From the NCBI GenBank assembly GCA_900546245.1, contig URBY01000022.1, forward strand, positions 1-21,665: 21,665 bases of DNA, written 5' to 3'. The notes beneath the pieces were generated by a model. The model was not told where the DNA came from. It made no database searches and saw nothing but the letters and a program-made list of their open reading frames with translations. Made by a program: the position numbers and the translations under genes. Source of the stretch: an uncultured Mycoplasmatota bacterium. GTDB taxonomy: Bacteria; Bacillota_I; Bacilli_A; RF39; UBA660. Shown in pieces: positions 13,222-21,468 of this stretch. Numbering within the stretch: the first letter of the stretch is position 1; every line of letters begins with the position of its first letter.

Positions 13222-15570
13222 CTAATATACCTCTCCTACATTTTTATTTGAAATTATTTCATTAACAAATGATGATCTTTTACTATATGGTGCAAGTGGA
13301 GTTAATATATATATACTATTTTTCGTTCTAGTAAGTGCAACATAAAACAATCTTCTTTCTTCTGGATATTCTATTTTTTCTTTGCTTTGTTTATTTAGAA
13401 CATCTATAATAGGTTCATCTTTAATTTTACTTGGAAAACCATGAGAACCATTAATTGCATTAATTAAAATTACATTATCATATCCAAGTCCCTTAGATGA
13501 ATGAATAGTTAAAAAATCAATTTTTACATTGCTATTTGGTATATATACTATAGAATCGTTAGTACCTTTTCTAAAGATTTTATTATCAATCAAAAATTCT
13601 ATGTCTTCATTATATCTACCAAGAATTAATATATTACCTTTTTTATCATTCTTAATTATTCTTTGTATAATAGATATTACAGTTTCCTTTTTATCATTTT
13701 CTAATAAAGTACTGTAATACACTATTTTTATTGGCTTATTTAAATGTTTAATTGATTGCAGTTTTTTTTGAAATTGTTGTGTATTTTTACTAACAAATTC
13801 ACCAGCTACATCAACAAGTTCCTGACTATTACGATATGTTTTTGTTATTTTTAGTATTTCTGAATATCCCATTAAGGAATTAAAATTTGTAAATAAATCT
13901 ACATCTGAACCAGAAAATCCATATATCGCTTGCCAGTCATCACCAACAGCAACTATTTTTGATGAAAAAATATCTGATAACTCTTTTATAAAATTGTATC
14001 TTTGCATTGATATATCTTGATATTCATCAATAATTAAATAGTTATAATCTAAAAATGAATTTTTTTCTTTAACCCGTCTTACAGATTTATATGCATAATT
14101 TATCATATCGTTAAAATCTACTTCCATATTTCTATGAATAGTTTTATCATAATATTCATATATTGGTTTTATAAATTTTAATTGTAAAATTGTTTTTTCA
14201 TCTACTTCTTTGCTTAATAATTCATCAAAATCATTCTTGTCATACCCACTATTTTTAAATCTATTTATAAATGTACATACTATATCTATAAATTTAAAAT
14301 ATTGAATAGTTTTTGAAGTATTCATTAATCTATAAAATATATCTTTATCTGTTCTTTTAATTGTATTAATATTTTGTTTCTTTATCTCATTTTTTAATTC
14401 ACTTAAATAATCAGTTTTATCTTCATATTCACTATATAATTCTATTAAATACGTTTTATATTTTTTATGAAGTTCTCTTTTTTTCTCTATTAATTTATTA
14501 TATAAACTCACATCATCTATCGATACTCTACCATTTTGTTCATATTTTGAAAGACCATAATATTCTATATAAAAATCGTATCCAGGTGCATGAACCGTAA
14601 AATCTGGAGAATAAGATCTATTATCATCAACTTTATATGGATACATTTTTTCATATTCATATGTATATCCATTTTCAAACAAATAATTTGCAATTTCACA
14701 TTCCGGTCTTGATTTAACAAATTCACCATTTATTGTCATTAAATTATCCAATCTTTGTTTTATAATTTTATTACTATATTCATACAAATTTTCTTTATTT
14801 TTAAAATAGATTTTACCAACATAAGATCTAAAATATTCATCAAAACTATTATAATCTAATACATCATCGTTAAAATGAACATATTTATCAAAGTAAGTAA
14901 TAAATTTCTTAAGCATTTCTTTATCTGAAAAAACCTTTTTTTCAATATATTTTTGAATAAGTTCCCTCATCCTATACTCAGAAGCAATCTTAAGTGGTTT
15001 ATTAAACATATTCCTTAAAAATTTCATTCCAAGTTTATGAAATGTAAGCACTTCAACATTAATTTTAAAATCATGATTTATTCTTTCACTAAGTTCTAAT
15101 GCAGCTTTATTTGTAAATGCAAGCAATATTATTTTTTCTGGATTAACTGAGCATTTATCAACTAAATATTTTACTTTAGCCGCCATTGTTGTTGTTTTTC
15201 CAGAACCAGCTCCTGCGATTACTAATGAGTAATCTTCATCTGTTAATATTGCTCTTCTCTGTTCATCATCTAAGATTATATTTGAATCAAAATTTTTAAA
15301 CATATTATCAAAATAATCTTTGTATTCAATGAGTTTTCTTTCAATAAAGTTTTTATTATGTAATTCAACAATTCTATATCCATCATTAACAATTTTAACA
15401 CTCTTATTATATAAATTCTTATCAACTCTACCTTCAATTTTCTCTAAATTTAACAAAATTTTATTTTTATCAAAAATATTGTCGATAATTTGTTTATTTA
15501 TATATATGTCTTTTTTTAGTATGTTTTCAAATTCATTAACAAAGTTTGATAATTTACAATTATAATCCAT
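13222..15570 (-). CDS. UvrD/Rep-type superfamily 1 helicase with a nuclease-like insert
   Basis: 782 residues. Helicase motifs in order: Gln104 (Q motif), Walker A AGAGSGKT (119-126), AFTNKAA (151-157), TFHKLG (176-181), Walker B DEYQD (515-519), GDDWQAIYGF (543-552), TYR (578-580), FLTIHSSKGLGYDNV (686-700) and RRLFYVALTR (739-748). The first about 95 residues are a helical extension. Between motif Ic and Walker B (about 285-380) lies an insert with ECEIANYLFENGYTYEYE, SPDF (Asp323) and FYIEYYG (Glu336), followed by a basic helix (YNKLIEKKRELHKKYK). This E-D-ExY layout resembles PD-(D/E)XK/Vsr-like nucleases and matches, as I recall it, a known helicase IV-like subgroup. Likely role: DNA repair or recombination. 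AGGTGA precedes the ATG. Monocistronic. Confidence 0.9.
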   Translation of the reverse strand: MDYNCKLSNFVNEFENILKKDIYINKQIIDNIFDKNKILLNLEKIEGRVDKNLYNKSVKIVNDGYRIVELHNKNFIERKLIEYKDYFDNMFKNFDSNIILDDEQRRAILTDEDYSLVIAGAGSGKTTTMAAKVKYLVDKCSVNPEKIILLAFTNKAALELSERINHDFKINVEVLTFHKLGMKFLRNMFNKPLKIASEYRMRELIQKYIEKKVFSDKEMLKKFITYFDKYVHFNDDVLDYNSFDEYFRSYVGKIYFKNKENLYEYSNKIIKQRLDNLMTINGEFVKSRPECEIANYLFENGYTYEYEKMYPYKVDDNRSYSPDFTVHAPGYDFYIEYYGLSKYEQNGRVSIDDVSLYNKLIEKKRELHKKYKTYLIELYSEYEDKTDYLSELKNEIKKQNINTIKRTDKDIFYRLMNTSKTIQYFKFIDIVCTFINRFKNSGYDKNDFDELLSKEVDEKTILQLKFIKPIYEYYDKTIHRNMEVDFNDMINYAYKSVRRVKEKNSFLDYNYLIIDEYQDISMQRYNFIKELSDIFSSKIVAVGDDWQAIYGFSGSDVDLFTNFNSLMGYSEILKITKTYRNSQELVDVAGEFVSKNTQQFQKKLQSIKHLNKPIKIVYYSTLLENDKKETVISIIQRIIKNDKKGNILILGRYNEDIEFLIDNKIFRKGTNDSIVYIPNSNVKIDFLTIHSSKGLGYDNVILINAINGSHGFPSKIKDEPIIDVLNKQSKEKIEYPEERRLFYVALTRTKNSIYILTPLAPYSKRSSFVNEIISNKNVGEVY

Positions 15571-15596
15571 AATATCACCTGCTATTTTATAATATA

Positions 15597-15625
15597 ATTA
15601 TACAATAATCTTTTTATTTTGTCTT
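15597..15625 (-). promoter_or_regulatory. Promoter candidate for the helicase gene
   Basis: On the minus strand AAGACA (15625-15620), a 17-base spacer, and a perfect TATAAT (15602-15597). The leader is about 20 bases and contains AGGTGA. Confidence 0.55.
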
Positions 15626-15693
15626 ATTTTTCTACAATTTATATAATTTGGTATGTTTTTTTAAAATATTTAATTATTTAAAGTCATTATCAT

Positions 15694-15722
15694 ATTAAAT
15701 ATATTAATAAATGTGTTATAAT
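15694..15722 (+). promoter_or_regulatory. Promoter of the tRNA-Arg gene
   Basis: A perfect TATAAT at 15717-15722 with the TGT extension; the -35 (ATTAAA at 15694-15699, 17-base spacing) is weak. Transcription would start near 15729, leaving a 5' leader of only about 3 bases before the mature tRNA. Confidence 0.65.
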
Positions 15723-15731
15723 GTTTCTAGT

Positions 15732-15808
15732 GTCTTCGTAGCTCAGTAGGATAGAGCAACCCCCTCCTAAGGGGTAGGTCGGCAGTTCGATTCTGCCCGG
15801 GGACACCA
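15732..15808 (+). tRNA. tRNA-Arg, anticodon CCU
   Basis: 77 bases including an encoded CCA (15806-15808). Cloverleaf: acceptor GTCTTCG with CGGGGAC (two G-U pairs), D stem GCTC/GAGC, anticodon stem ACCCC/GGGGT with loop CTCCTAA giving anticodon CCU, variable loop AGGTC, T stem GGCAG/CTGCC with loop TTCGATT, discriminator A. It reads the Arg codon AGG, rare in coding sequence of such AT-rich genomes. It stands alone in the opposite direction to the protein genes on both sides. Confidence 0.97.
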
Positions 15809-15820
15809 GATTGATTAATA

Positions 15821-15840
15821 TTCGGATAAATATATCCGAA
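15821..15840 (+). other. 8-bp hairpin in the tRNA 3' trailer
   Basis: TTCGGATA (15821-15828) pairs with TATCCGAA (15833-15840) around AATA, 12 bases after the CCA end. There is no T-run, so it is not a normal terminator; the real one lies 30 bases further on. It may guide 3' processing or be a short inverted repeat left by insertion at the tRNA. Confidence 0.55.
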
Positions 15841-15873
15841 AACAGATATATTAGCTAACATTCCTGTTACTGC

Positions 15874-15908
15874 AAAAAAACTATTTCTTTACGAAATAGT
15901 CTTTTTTT
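15874..15908. terminator. Bidirectional terminator for tRNA-Arg and the natAB operon
   Basis: An 8-bp stem (ACTATTTC 15880-15887 with GAAATAGT 15893-15900, 5-base loop) has CTTTTTTT on the plus side and seven T on the minus side (complement of 15880-15874). It serves two converging transcripts and touches the stop codon of the ABC permease gene. Confidence 0.88.
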
Positions 15909-17208
15909 AATGCTTTAAAGCTTCTAACATCTTTTTCCATAGTTTTGTACTTGAATAATTAAGTATACCTTCTTTATATATTTTAAGTCCATATTTTATT
16001 AATAAATAAATTACAACAACCATTAATAAAATTGATAATAAAATATCTTTAAACCCAATAACACCAGTTACTAATAATGATGGAGATAATATAGCTGATA
16101 TAAAAGGAACATAAGAGAGTATTCTTATAAATAATGCACCATCAAACATAGAATTCATTATTGCTAAATAAAAACCTACTAATGATACTACGAATATTGG
16201 AGTTTGAAGTTGTTGAAAATCTTCCATATTGGTTGTCATTGATGCAAGTATTCCCGCAATTAATGAATAACCAAATAATGTGATAATCATTAATATTATT
16301 ACCATTGGTATATCTGATATGACGCTATTTAATATTCCATTTATGTCTATTCCACTAGTAACCTGTGAAATAGCATCTATATTTTGAATACTTTCTAAAC
16401 TTTTGCCACCTCTTAAAAGTATACCAATTAATGAATAAACTCCAAGTAATAGGCACTGCATTACTATAAATAAATTTGATGCTAATATCTTAGAGAAGAA
16501 ATGTACTTTAGTTGATACATTAGAAATTATTATTTCCATACTTCTTGTTGATTTTTCTTCATTTATTTCAGCTCCAACCATTTGAACTACAAGAGTTATA
16601 AGCATAAAGAATGGAAGAATAACAATTGGAGTTACAACTCCCATTACAAATTCATTTTTTTCTTCTTCTTCACTTTTATTTTTCTCAACATATTCCCTTT
16701 TTATTTCAACACTTTTGCTTATTTTATTCAAATCATCTGGGCTTATACCAACCTCTTCCATAGCAAGGTTTTGTTTAGCCATTGTTATAGATGAATTTAT
16801 TAATTGATATAAATTAGAATTTATATATCCATATGTTATCATTGTTGTTTTAATAATATTATCATCATCTTCATTTATTACAATTACAATATCTTCATCT
16901 TTTTTTACTTTTTTTCTAGCCTTTTTTTCATCATCTATTTTTGTTATTTTATATTTTAATCCTGTATCTATAATTGTTTCTTCTTTTTCCATGGTGTTTT
17001 TAAATATTTCATATGTTTTGTTTGTATTATCTACTATCATAATATTATTTTGTTTGTCAAAATTACCACCAAAAAATAATACTATTTTATCAATATTCAT
17101 TAATGCAGCAAGTACTATAAATAAAAGAATATTTACAATAATAAATGTTTTACTTTTTATCTTTTTTTCTAAACTCATTTTTGTTAGAAACCAAAATTTA
17201 TTTTTCAC
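15907..17208 (-). CDS. ABC-2 type transporter permease (NatB-like)
   Basis: 433 residues from GTG at 17208. One membrane helix near the start (about 22-40), then a soluble extracytoplasmic domain of about 150 residues, then five to six helices from about 187 to 410. The motif EINEEKSTRSMEIIISNVS (about 214-232), just after the second helix, is typical of NatB/ABC2_membrane_3 permeases. Together with the ATPase encoded just upstream it would form an exporter; NatAB of Bacillus pumps sodium, while relatives export peptides or drugs, so the substrate is open. In-frame GTG (17217) and TTG (17214) lie further up, but AGGTAGGTG sits six bases before the GTG at 17208, making it the best start. It overlaps the ATPase gene by 11 bases. 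Last gene of the operon. Confidence 0.88.
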   Translation of the reverse strand: MKNKFWFLTKMSLEKKIKSKTFIIVNILLFIVLAALMNIDKIVLFFGGNFDKQNNIMIVDNTNKTYEIFKNTMEKEETIIDTGLKYKITKIDDEKKARKKVKKDEDIVIVINEDDDNIIKTTMITYGYINSNLYQLINSSITMAKQNLAMEEVGISPDDLNKISKSVEIKREYVEKNKSEEEEKNEFVMGVVTPIVILPFFMLITLVVQMVGAEINEEKSTRSMEIIISNVSTKVHFFSKILASNLFIVMQCLLLGVYSLIGILLRGGKSLESIQNIDAISQVTSGIDINGILNSVISDIPMVIILMIITLFGYSLIAGILASMTTNMEDFQQLQTPIFVVSLVGFYLAIMNSMFDGALFIRILSYVPFISAILSPSLLVTGVIGFKDILLSILLMVVVIYLLIKYGLKIYKEGILNYSSTKLWKKMLEALKH

Positions 17209-18097
17209 GAACAACACCTACCTCTTTTGTAAATATTTCATGAAGTGATAACTCTACGACTTCAAACTTTGTTACATTTTTACATTTAGCAACGTATTCA
17301 AAAATAGATTTAGCGTATTTTTTATTTTCTATTTTTACTTCTATTTCATCACCTTTTATAGTTACATTTTTAACTCCTTCAAGTTCACTTAATTCAGATT
17401 TAGATATATCAGCTTTTATAAGAATTTTTCTTTCATCATAACTATTTTTTATATCTTTTAAATTACCTTCTATTATTGTTTTACCATGATCCAATATAAG
17501 TAATTTTTCACAAAATAGTTCAACATGATTCATTTGATGAGATGAAAATATAATAATTGTACCATTTCCTTTTAATTCATTAATAACATCTATGAACATA
17601 TCTACATTTATAGGATCAAGTCCACTAAAAGGTTCATCTAATATTAATAATTTTGGTTTGTGAATTATTGAAGAAATAAACTGAATTTTTTGTTTATTAC
17701 CTTTTGATAATTCCTTTATTTTTTTATTTTCATATTCTTCAATATTAAATCTTTTAAGCCATTTTTTTAATTCACATAATATTTCATCTTTTTTCATTGA
17801 TTTAAGTGATCCATAATAAATCATTAATTCTTTTACAGTAAGTTTTAATAATAAACTTCTTTCTTCTGTTAAAAAACCTATTTCATCAGTTATATTATAG
17901 TCTATTTTCTTACCATTTAACGTAATTTTACCACTTGATGGTTCAAGCAAATTCATAATCATTCTAAATGTTGTTGTTTTACCCGCACCATTCGCACCAA
18001 GAAGTCCAAATATTTCTCCTTCTTTTACTTCAAAAGAAAGATTATCTACGGCTTTAAAATCATCATAGTATTTCGATACATTTTCTACTTTTAACAT
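17198..18097 (-). CDS. ABC transporter ATP-binding protein (NatA-like)
   Basis: 299 residues. Walker A GANGAGKTT (34-42), Q-loop region IGFLTEER (73-80, the NatA-type EER form), signature LSKGNKQK (130-137), Walker B LLILDEP (150-156), D-loop SGLD (158-161) and switch His187 (SSHQMNH). A C-terminal extension (about 215-299) matches the DUF4162-type domain found in exporter ATPases. It hydrolyses ATP to drive the permease encoded by the next gene. Start ATG with GGAG seven bases upstream, two bases after the ymfH-like stop, so it is co-transcribed with the peptidase pair. Confidence 0.93.
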   Translation of the reverse strand: MLKVENVSKYYDDFKAVDNLSFEVKEGEIFGLLGANGAGKTTTFRMIMNLLEPSSGKITLNGKKIDYNITDEIGFLTEERSLLLKLTVKELMIYYGSLKSMKKDEILCELKKWLKRFNIEEYENKKIKELSKGNKQKIQFISSIIHKPKLLILDEPFSGLDPINVDMFIDVINELKGNGTIIIFSSHQMNHVELFCEKLLILDHGKTIIEGNLKDIKNSYDERKILIKADISKSELSELEGVKNVTIKGDEIEVKIENKKYAKSIFEYVAKCKNVTKFEVVELSLHEIFTKEVGVVREK

Positions 18098-18099
18098 AT

Positions 18100-19383
18100 T
18101 TACTCCTTTTCTTCTAATGGTTTCATTATTAATATACTTTTATTATCAAGATTAAGTTTATTAAATACTTCTTTTAATTCTTCAAAATTTAATTCTTGAA
18201 AATCTTTAAAATCTGTTGTTAATATTTTTTTATTATTCGCATAACTACCAAATAGATAACTCATAACATTTGAAACACCTGTAAAACAATATACAAAATC
18301 TGAAATCATTGATTTTTTTATCATATTAAAATATTCTTCATTAAGAGAAAACTCTTTTATTTTTTTATCTAAAATATCTATTATTTTTTCTGGGTAATCA
18401 GTAGATACATTAATACTTGGAACGATATAATCCATATATTTATTTGTTCCTATACCAATATTACCATTTATTAGATTTTTTTCTTTTAAATCAAGTCCAA
18501 AACCAGTTAGTTTACCAAGATTACTAATAAAAATTATATATAAATATAAATCAAGTTTATGATATGGAATTTTATAATCATTAATAGGTAATTTAAATGA
18601 ATAAGAAAGTTCACATTTAGAAACATTTTGATAAATTATATTAAATTCTTTATTAACATTTTCTGGTTCATTAATTTTCTTTACTTCAATATCAGTTTCA
18701 ATATCTACTTTTCTTTTGTCTTCAATCTCTTTAACAAAATTAATTACTTTTTCTTCTTCTTCATTTGTTACTATAATCAAACACATATTACCTGGATTAT
18801 AAAATGTATTATAACATTTATATAAGTCTTCTTTTGTAATACTATCAATATCTTTTTCTTCACCAACTATTTCTCTTCCATAACCCAAATTTACAAATAG
18901 GTTCTTTAATTTTTCAAAGGCAAATACTCTATATGGATTATCTTTACCCATAAATAATTCTTGTTTAATAATACCTTTTTCTTTTTCAACATTTTTGTCA
19001 GTAAAATATGGATTTTCAACAAAGTTAATTAATAAATTTAAATTATCATAAAATTTTTCTGTACCACTTACTTGATAAACAGTATGTGTATAACTTGTAA
19101 ATGCATTACTTGATCCTCCTATTAAAGGAAATTTTTCTAAAACATGTCCATCTTCTTTTTCAAACATTTTATGTTCTAAAAAATGAGCAATTCCATCAGG
19201 AAATTTATGCATTTTTTCTTCATTTATTGGGACAAATTCTGTATTAAGTGCTCCATAATTAGTTATATAATACGCATAAAACGAATGAAAATCTTTTTTT
19301 CTATACACATAAACATCTAGATTATTATCAAGTTTTTCATAAGCAACATATTCATTTAATCCTTCTAAATTAATCTTCTGCAT
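18100..19383 (-). CDS. ymfH: M16 family zinc peptidase (YmfH-like), catalytic partner
   Basis: 427 residues, the usual size of YmfH. The inverted zinc motif HxxEH is present as HFLEH (67-71), with the third ligand likely Glu142 in EKEKGIIKQE (133-142) and the substrate stretch NAFTSYTHTVYQ (93-104). Two M16 half-domains are expected. In Bacillus the ymfF-ymfH pair lies in the region linked to 5-aminopentanol modification of elongation factor P; the peptidase substrate is not established. It overlaps the ymfF-like gene by 14 bases and is followed within 2 bases by the ABC ATPase gene. The ribosome site GAAGGGAT lies inside the end of the upstream gene. Confidence 0.9.
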   Translation of the reverse strand: MQKINLEGLNEYVAYEKLDNNLDVYVYRKKDFHSFYAYYITNYGALNTEFVPINEEKMHKFPDGIAHFLEHKMFEKEDGHVLEKFPLIGGSSNAFTSYTHTVYQVSGTEKFYDNLNLLINFVENPYFTDKNVEKEKGIIKQELFMGKDNPYRVFAFEKLKNLFVNLGYGREIVGEEKDIDSITKEDLYKCYNTFYNPGNMCLIIVTNEEEEKVINFVKEIEDKRKVDIETDIEVKKINEPENVNKEFNIIYQNVSKCELSYSFKLPINDYKIPYHKLDLYLYIIFISNLGKLTGFGLDLKEKNLINGNIGIGTNKYMDYIVPSINVSTDYPEKIIDILDKKIKEFSLNEEYFNMIKKSMISDFVYCFTGVSNVMSYLFGSYANNKKILTTDFKDFQELNFEELKEVFNKLNLDNKSILIMKPLEEKE

Positions 19384-20638
19384 TTTTATTTATCCCTTCT
19401 AACATATATATGATATTTAAATTTATTTTTTTAGAAAATTCTACTATTTCATTCTTTGTTACTGTTTCTAAGTTTTTAATTCTTTCATCTATATCATCAT
19501 TATTTGTAAGAATTTTACTAACATTAGAATAAAGTATTGAAGTATTTTCATCTAGAAAACTATTAAGCATTGATCTTCTAGAAATAATTGCATTATTAAA
19601 TTCATCATCAGTTATTTCACCATTTTGCATATTTTCTAATTCTTCTTTTGTAGCGTTTACTACGTCATCCTTACTTTCACCATTGATACCCGCAAATACT
19701 GATAAAACATTATCTTCTCTGCTTATATTTGATCTAATCACATACGCTAATGATTTTTTCTCTCTAACATTTTTAAATAATTTAGAATCTGATCCAAGAC
19801 CAAATATTCTATTAAATAGTGGTAAAATAACATTTCTTTCTCTATCAGTAATATCAGAAAGTTTAAATAACATAACTAGTTTTGATTGATTATTTTTATC
19901 TTGTTCTATTTTTTCTTTTACTTCTCTTTCTAAAGCAAAATTATTATGTCTATATTTATTTTCATTTTTACTAAATTTACCTTTAACTCTATCATTAATT
20001 ATATTTAATACTTTATCATTATCAAAGTTACCAAATACAAATATATTTACGTTTGAACTTTTCAAAAATTCTTTATAATATTCATACATATTTTCTTCAT
20101 TTAAATCATCTAAACATTCTTTATAACCAATTGTTGGATATCTTAAATATTCTGGATTAATCATTTCATATGCTTTTAAATATGCATATCTATCTTTATT
20201 ATCTTTTTCAGTATCATATAAATCACTTAAAGATTTTTTTGCTAATTTAAAATTATTACTATCAAATTTACCATTTTCTACATTTGGAATAAACATTGTA
20301 TTAAAATAATGATCTAATGCTTTTTCTAATATTCCTGGTTCTGAATATTTATCTTCTAAAATTTCCATAAAGAAATCTGTAGATAAAACATTATTATGTA
20401 AAATATTTTCTATTCCTACATAGGAATTATACAAATTATAACTCATTTTAACCATATCAGTTTCTGTTTTTAATATTCCATTTGTATTTGTAAGTAATCT
20501 TCTAAGTAATGCACTTTTTGTTAAAGATTCCTTTGTAAATTCATTAATAAAAATAGTAGATAATAATATACTTTTAAATTTATCTGTATTAAAGAAATGT
20601 ACTGTATAATTATCATATTCATATTTTTTATATTCCAT
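19370..20638 (-). CDS. ymfF: M16 family protein without the zinc motif (YmfF-like), partner subunit
   Basis: 422 residues. It has M16 architecture but the HxxEH site is missing; the corresponding helix reads SALLRRLLTNTNG (about 42-54). Features typical of the non-catalytic half are present: YNLYNSYVG (about 67-75), YLRYPTIGYKECLDDL and LGSDSKLFKNVREKKSLAYV with the conserved RE(K/R)xSLAY near 290. By analogy with other M16 pairs it would form a heterodimer with the zinc-bearing neighbour and help shape the chamber. The start has GGGAGGAAAT just upstream. It comes 34 bases after deoD, probably in the same operon; a weak TATAAT-like site in the gap could add a promoter. Confidence 0.88.
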   Translation of the reverse strand: MEYKKYEYDNYTVHFFNTDKFKSILLSTIFINEFTKESLTKSALLRRLLTNTNGILKTETDMVKMSYNLYNSYVGIENILHNNVLSTDFFMEILEDKYSEPGILEKALDHYFNTMFIPNVENGKFDSNNFKLAKKSLSDLYDTEKDNKDRYAYLKAYEMINPEYLRYPTIGYKECLDDLNEENMYEYYKEFLKSSNVNIFVFGNFDNDKVLNIINDRVKGKFSKNENKYRHNNFALEREVKEKIEQDKNNQSKLVMLFKLSDITDRERNVILPLFNRIFGLGSDSKLFKNVREKKSLAYVIRSNISREDNVLSVFAGINGESKDDVVNATKEELENMQNGEITDDEFNNAIISRRSMLNSFLDENTSILYSNVSKILTNNDDIDERIKNLETVTKNEIVEFSKKINLNIIYMLEGINKNAED

Positions 20639-20672
20639 ATATTTCCTCCCTTATTAGTATTTATAAAAATTA

Positions 20673-21389
20673 TTATAATATGCTTTCAAGGGCTAATATT
20701 GTCATCTTATCAATACTATTTTGTCTTTGTTCTGCGGTTAATTCTTCTTTTTTAGCATGTGAATCTACAACAGTTAAAAGGCAAGCTGCTTCTTTATTAA
20801 GCAATTTTGCAATATAGAATAGCGCAAATGATTCCATTTCTGCTGCTATTATATTTAAATCTTTTGGTAATCTTTCTAAGAATTTACTTAGATCTGTCAT
20901 ATACCAATCGAAACAATCAGATGAACATACATTACCCCTTACAATATTTATATTCTCTCTTTTTGCTACGTTTTCCACTAAATCTGTTAAATTTTTACTA
21001 GATTCTGCTAAATTTACATGTTCATTGTTCAAAGTATATGAAAAATTACTTTCTGTATAACTTTTATCAACAAGTATTATATCAAGTAAATTTATATCTT
21101 TTGAATATGATCCACATGAACCAAGTCTTATTATTTTTTCTACTCCATAAAACTTAAACAGTTCATATGAATAAATACCCATACTTGGTATTCCCATTCC
21201 ATGAGCCATTACTGTTAACTCTTTTCCTTTATATGTTCCTGTATATGCATATATATTTCTTATATTATTTACAAGTCTTGGATTTTCTAAATAATCCTCT
21301 GCTATTTTTTTTATTCTAAGTGGATCACCTGACATTATAACTGTTTTTGCTATATCACCAGGATTTGCCATATTATGTGCTGTTGCCAT
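20673..21389 (-). CDS. deoD: Purine nucleoside phosphorylase, DeoD type
   Basis: 238 residues from the ATG at 21389, typical of the hexameric DeoD family (about 235-239). It splits purine (deoxy)nucleosides with phosphate into base and (deoxy)ribose-1-phosphate for salvage. Visible residues: MATAHN start with His5, GDPLR (21-25), Arg44, Arg88 with GSCG (90-93) for phosphate, EMES (184-187) for ribose, and catalytic Asp209 with Arg222. An in-frame GTG at 21398 is part of the GGAAGGTGA ribosome site, so the ATG is preferred. First gene of the likely operon with ymfF, ymfH and the ABC transporter. Confidence 0.96.
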   Translation of the reverse strand: MATAHNMANPGDIAKTVIMSGDPLRIKKIAEDYLENPRLVNNIRNIYAYTGTYKGKELTVMAHGMGIPSMGIYSYELFKFYGVEKIIRLGSCGSYSKDINLLDIILVDKSYTESNFSYTLNNEHVNLAESSKNLTDLVENVAKRENINIVRGNVCSSDCFDWYMTDLSKFLERLPKDLNIIAAEMESFALFYIAKLLNKEAACLLTVVDSHAKKEELTAEQRQNSIDKMTILALESIL

Positions 21390-21409
21390 TTTTATCACCT
21401 TCCGTTTTA

Positions 21410-21415
21410 ATTATA
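21410..21415 (-). promoter_or_regulatory. -10 box for the deoD operon
   Basis: A perfect TATAAT on the minus strand 20 bases before the deoD ATG. A weak -35 (TTAATA, 16-base spacing) lies just after the terminator of the preceding gene. The mRNA leader would be about 13 bases. Confidence 0.5.
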
Positions 21416-21438
21416 TCATAGTTTATATACATATTAAG

Positions 21439-21461
21439 AAAAAAAGATGAATTACTTCATC
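21439..21461 (-). terminator. Rho-independent terminator after the Rpn-like gene
   Basis: A 6-bp stem (GATGAA 21446-21451 with TTCATC 21456-21461, 4-base loop) followed on the minus strand by seven T (21445-21439). It separates the edge gene from deoD. Confidence 0.82.
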
Positions 21462-21468
21462 AATAATA

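Noticed and set aside
21390..21398. GTG start for deoD three codons upstream
   Set aside because: It lies within GGAAGGTGA, the ribosome site; the ATG gives the standard MATAHN start.
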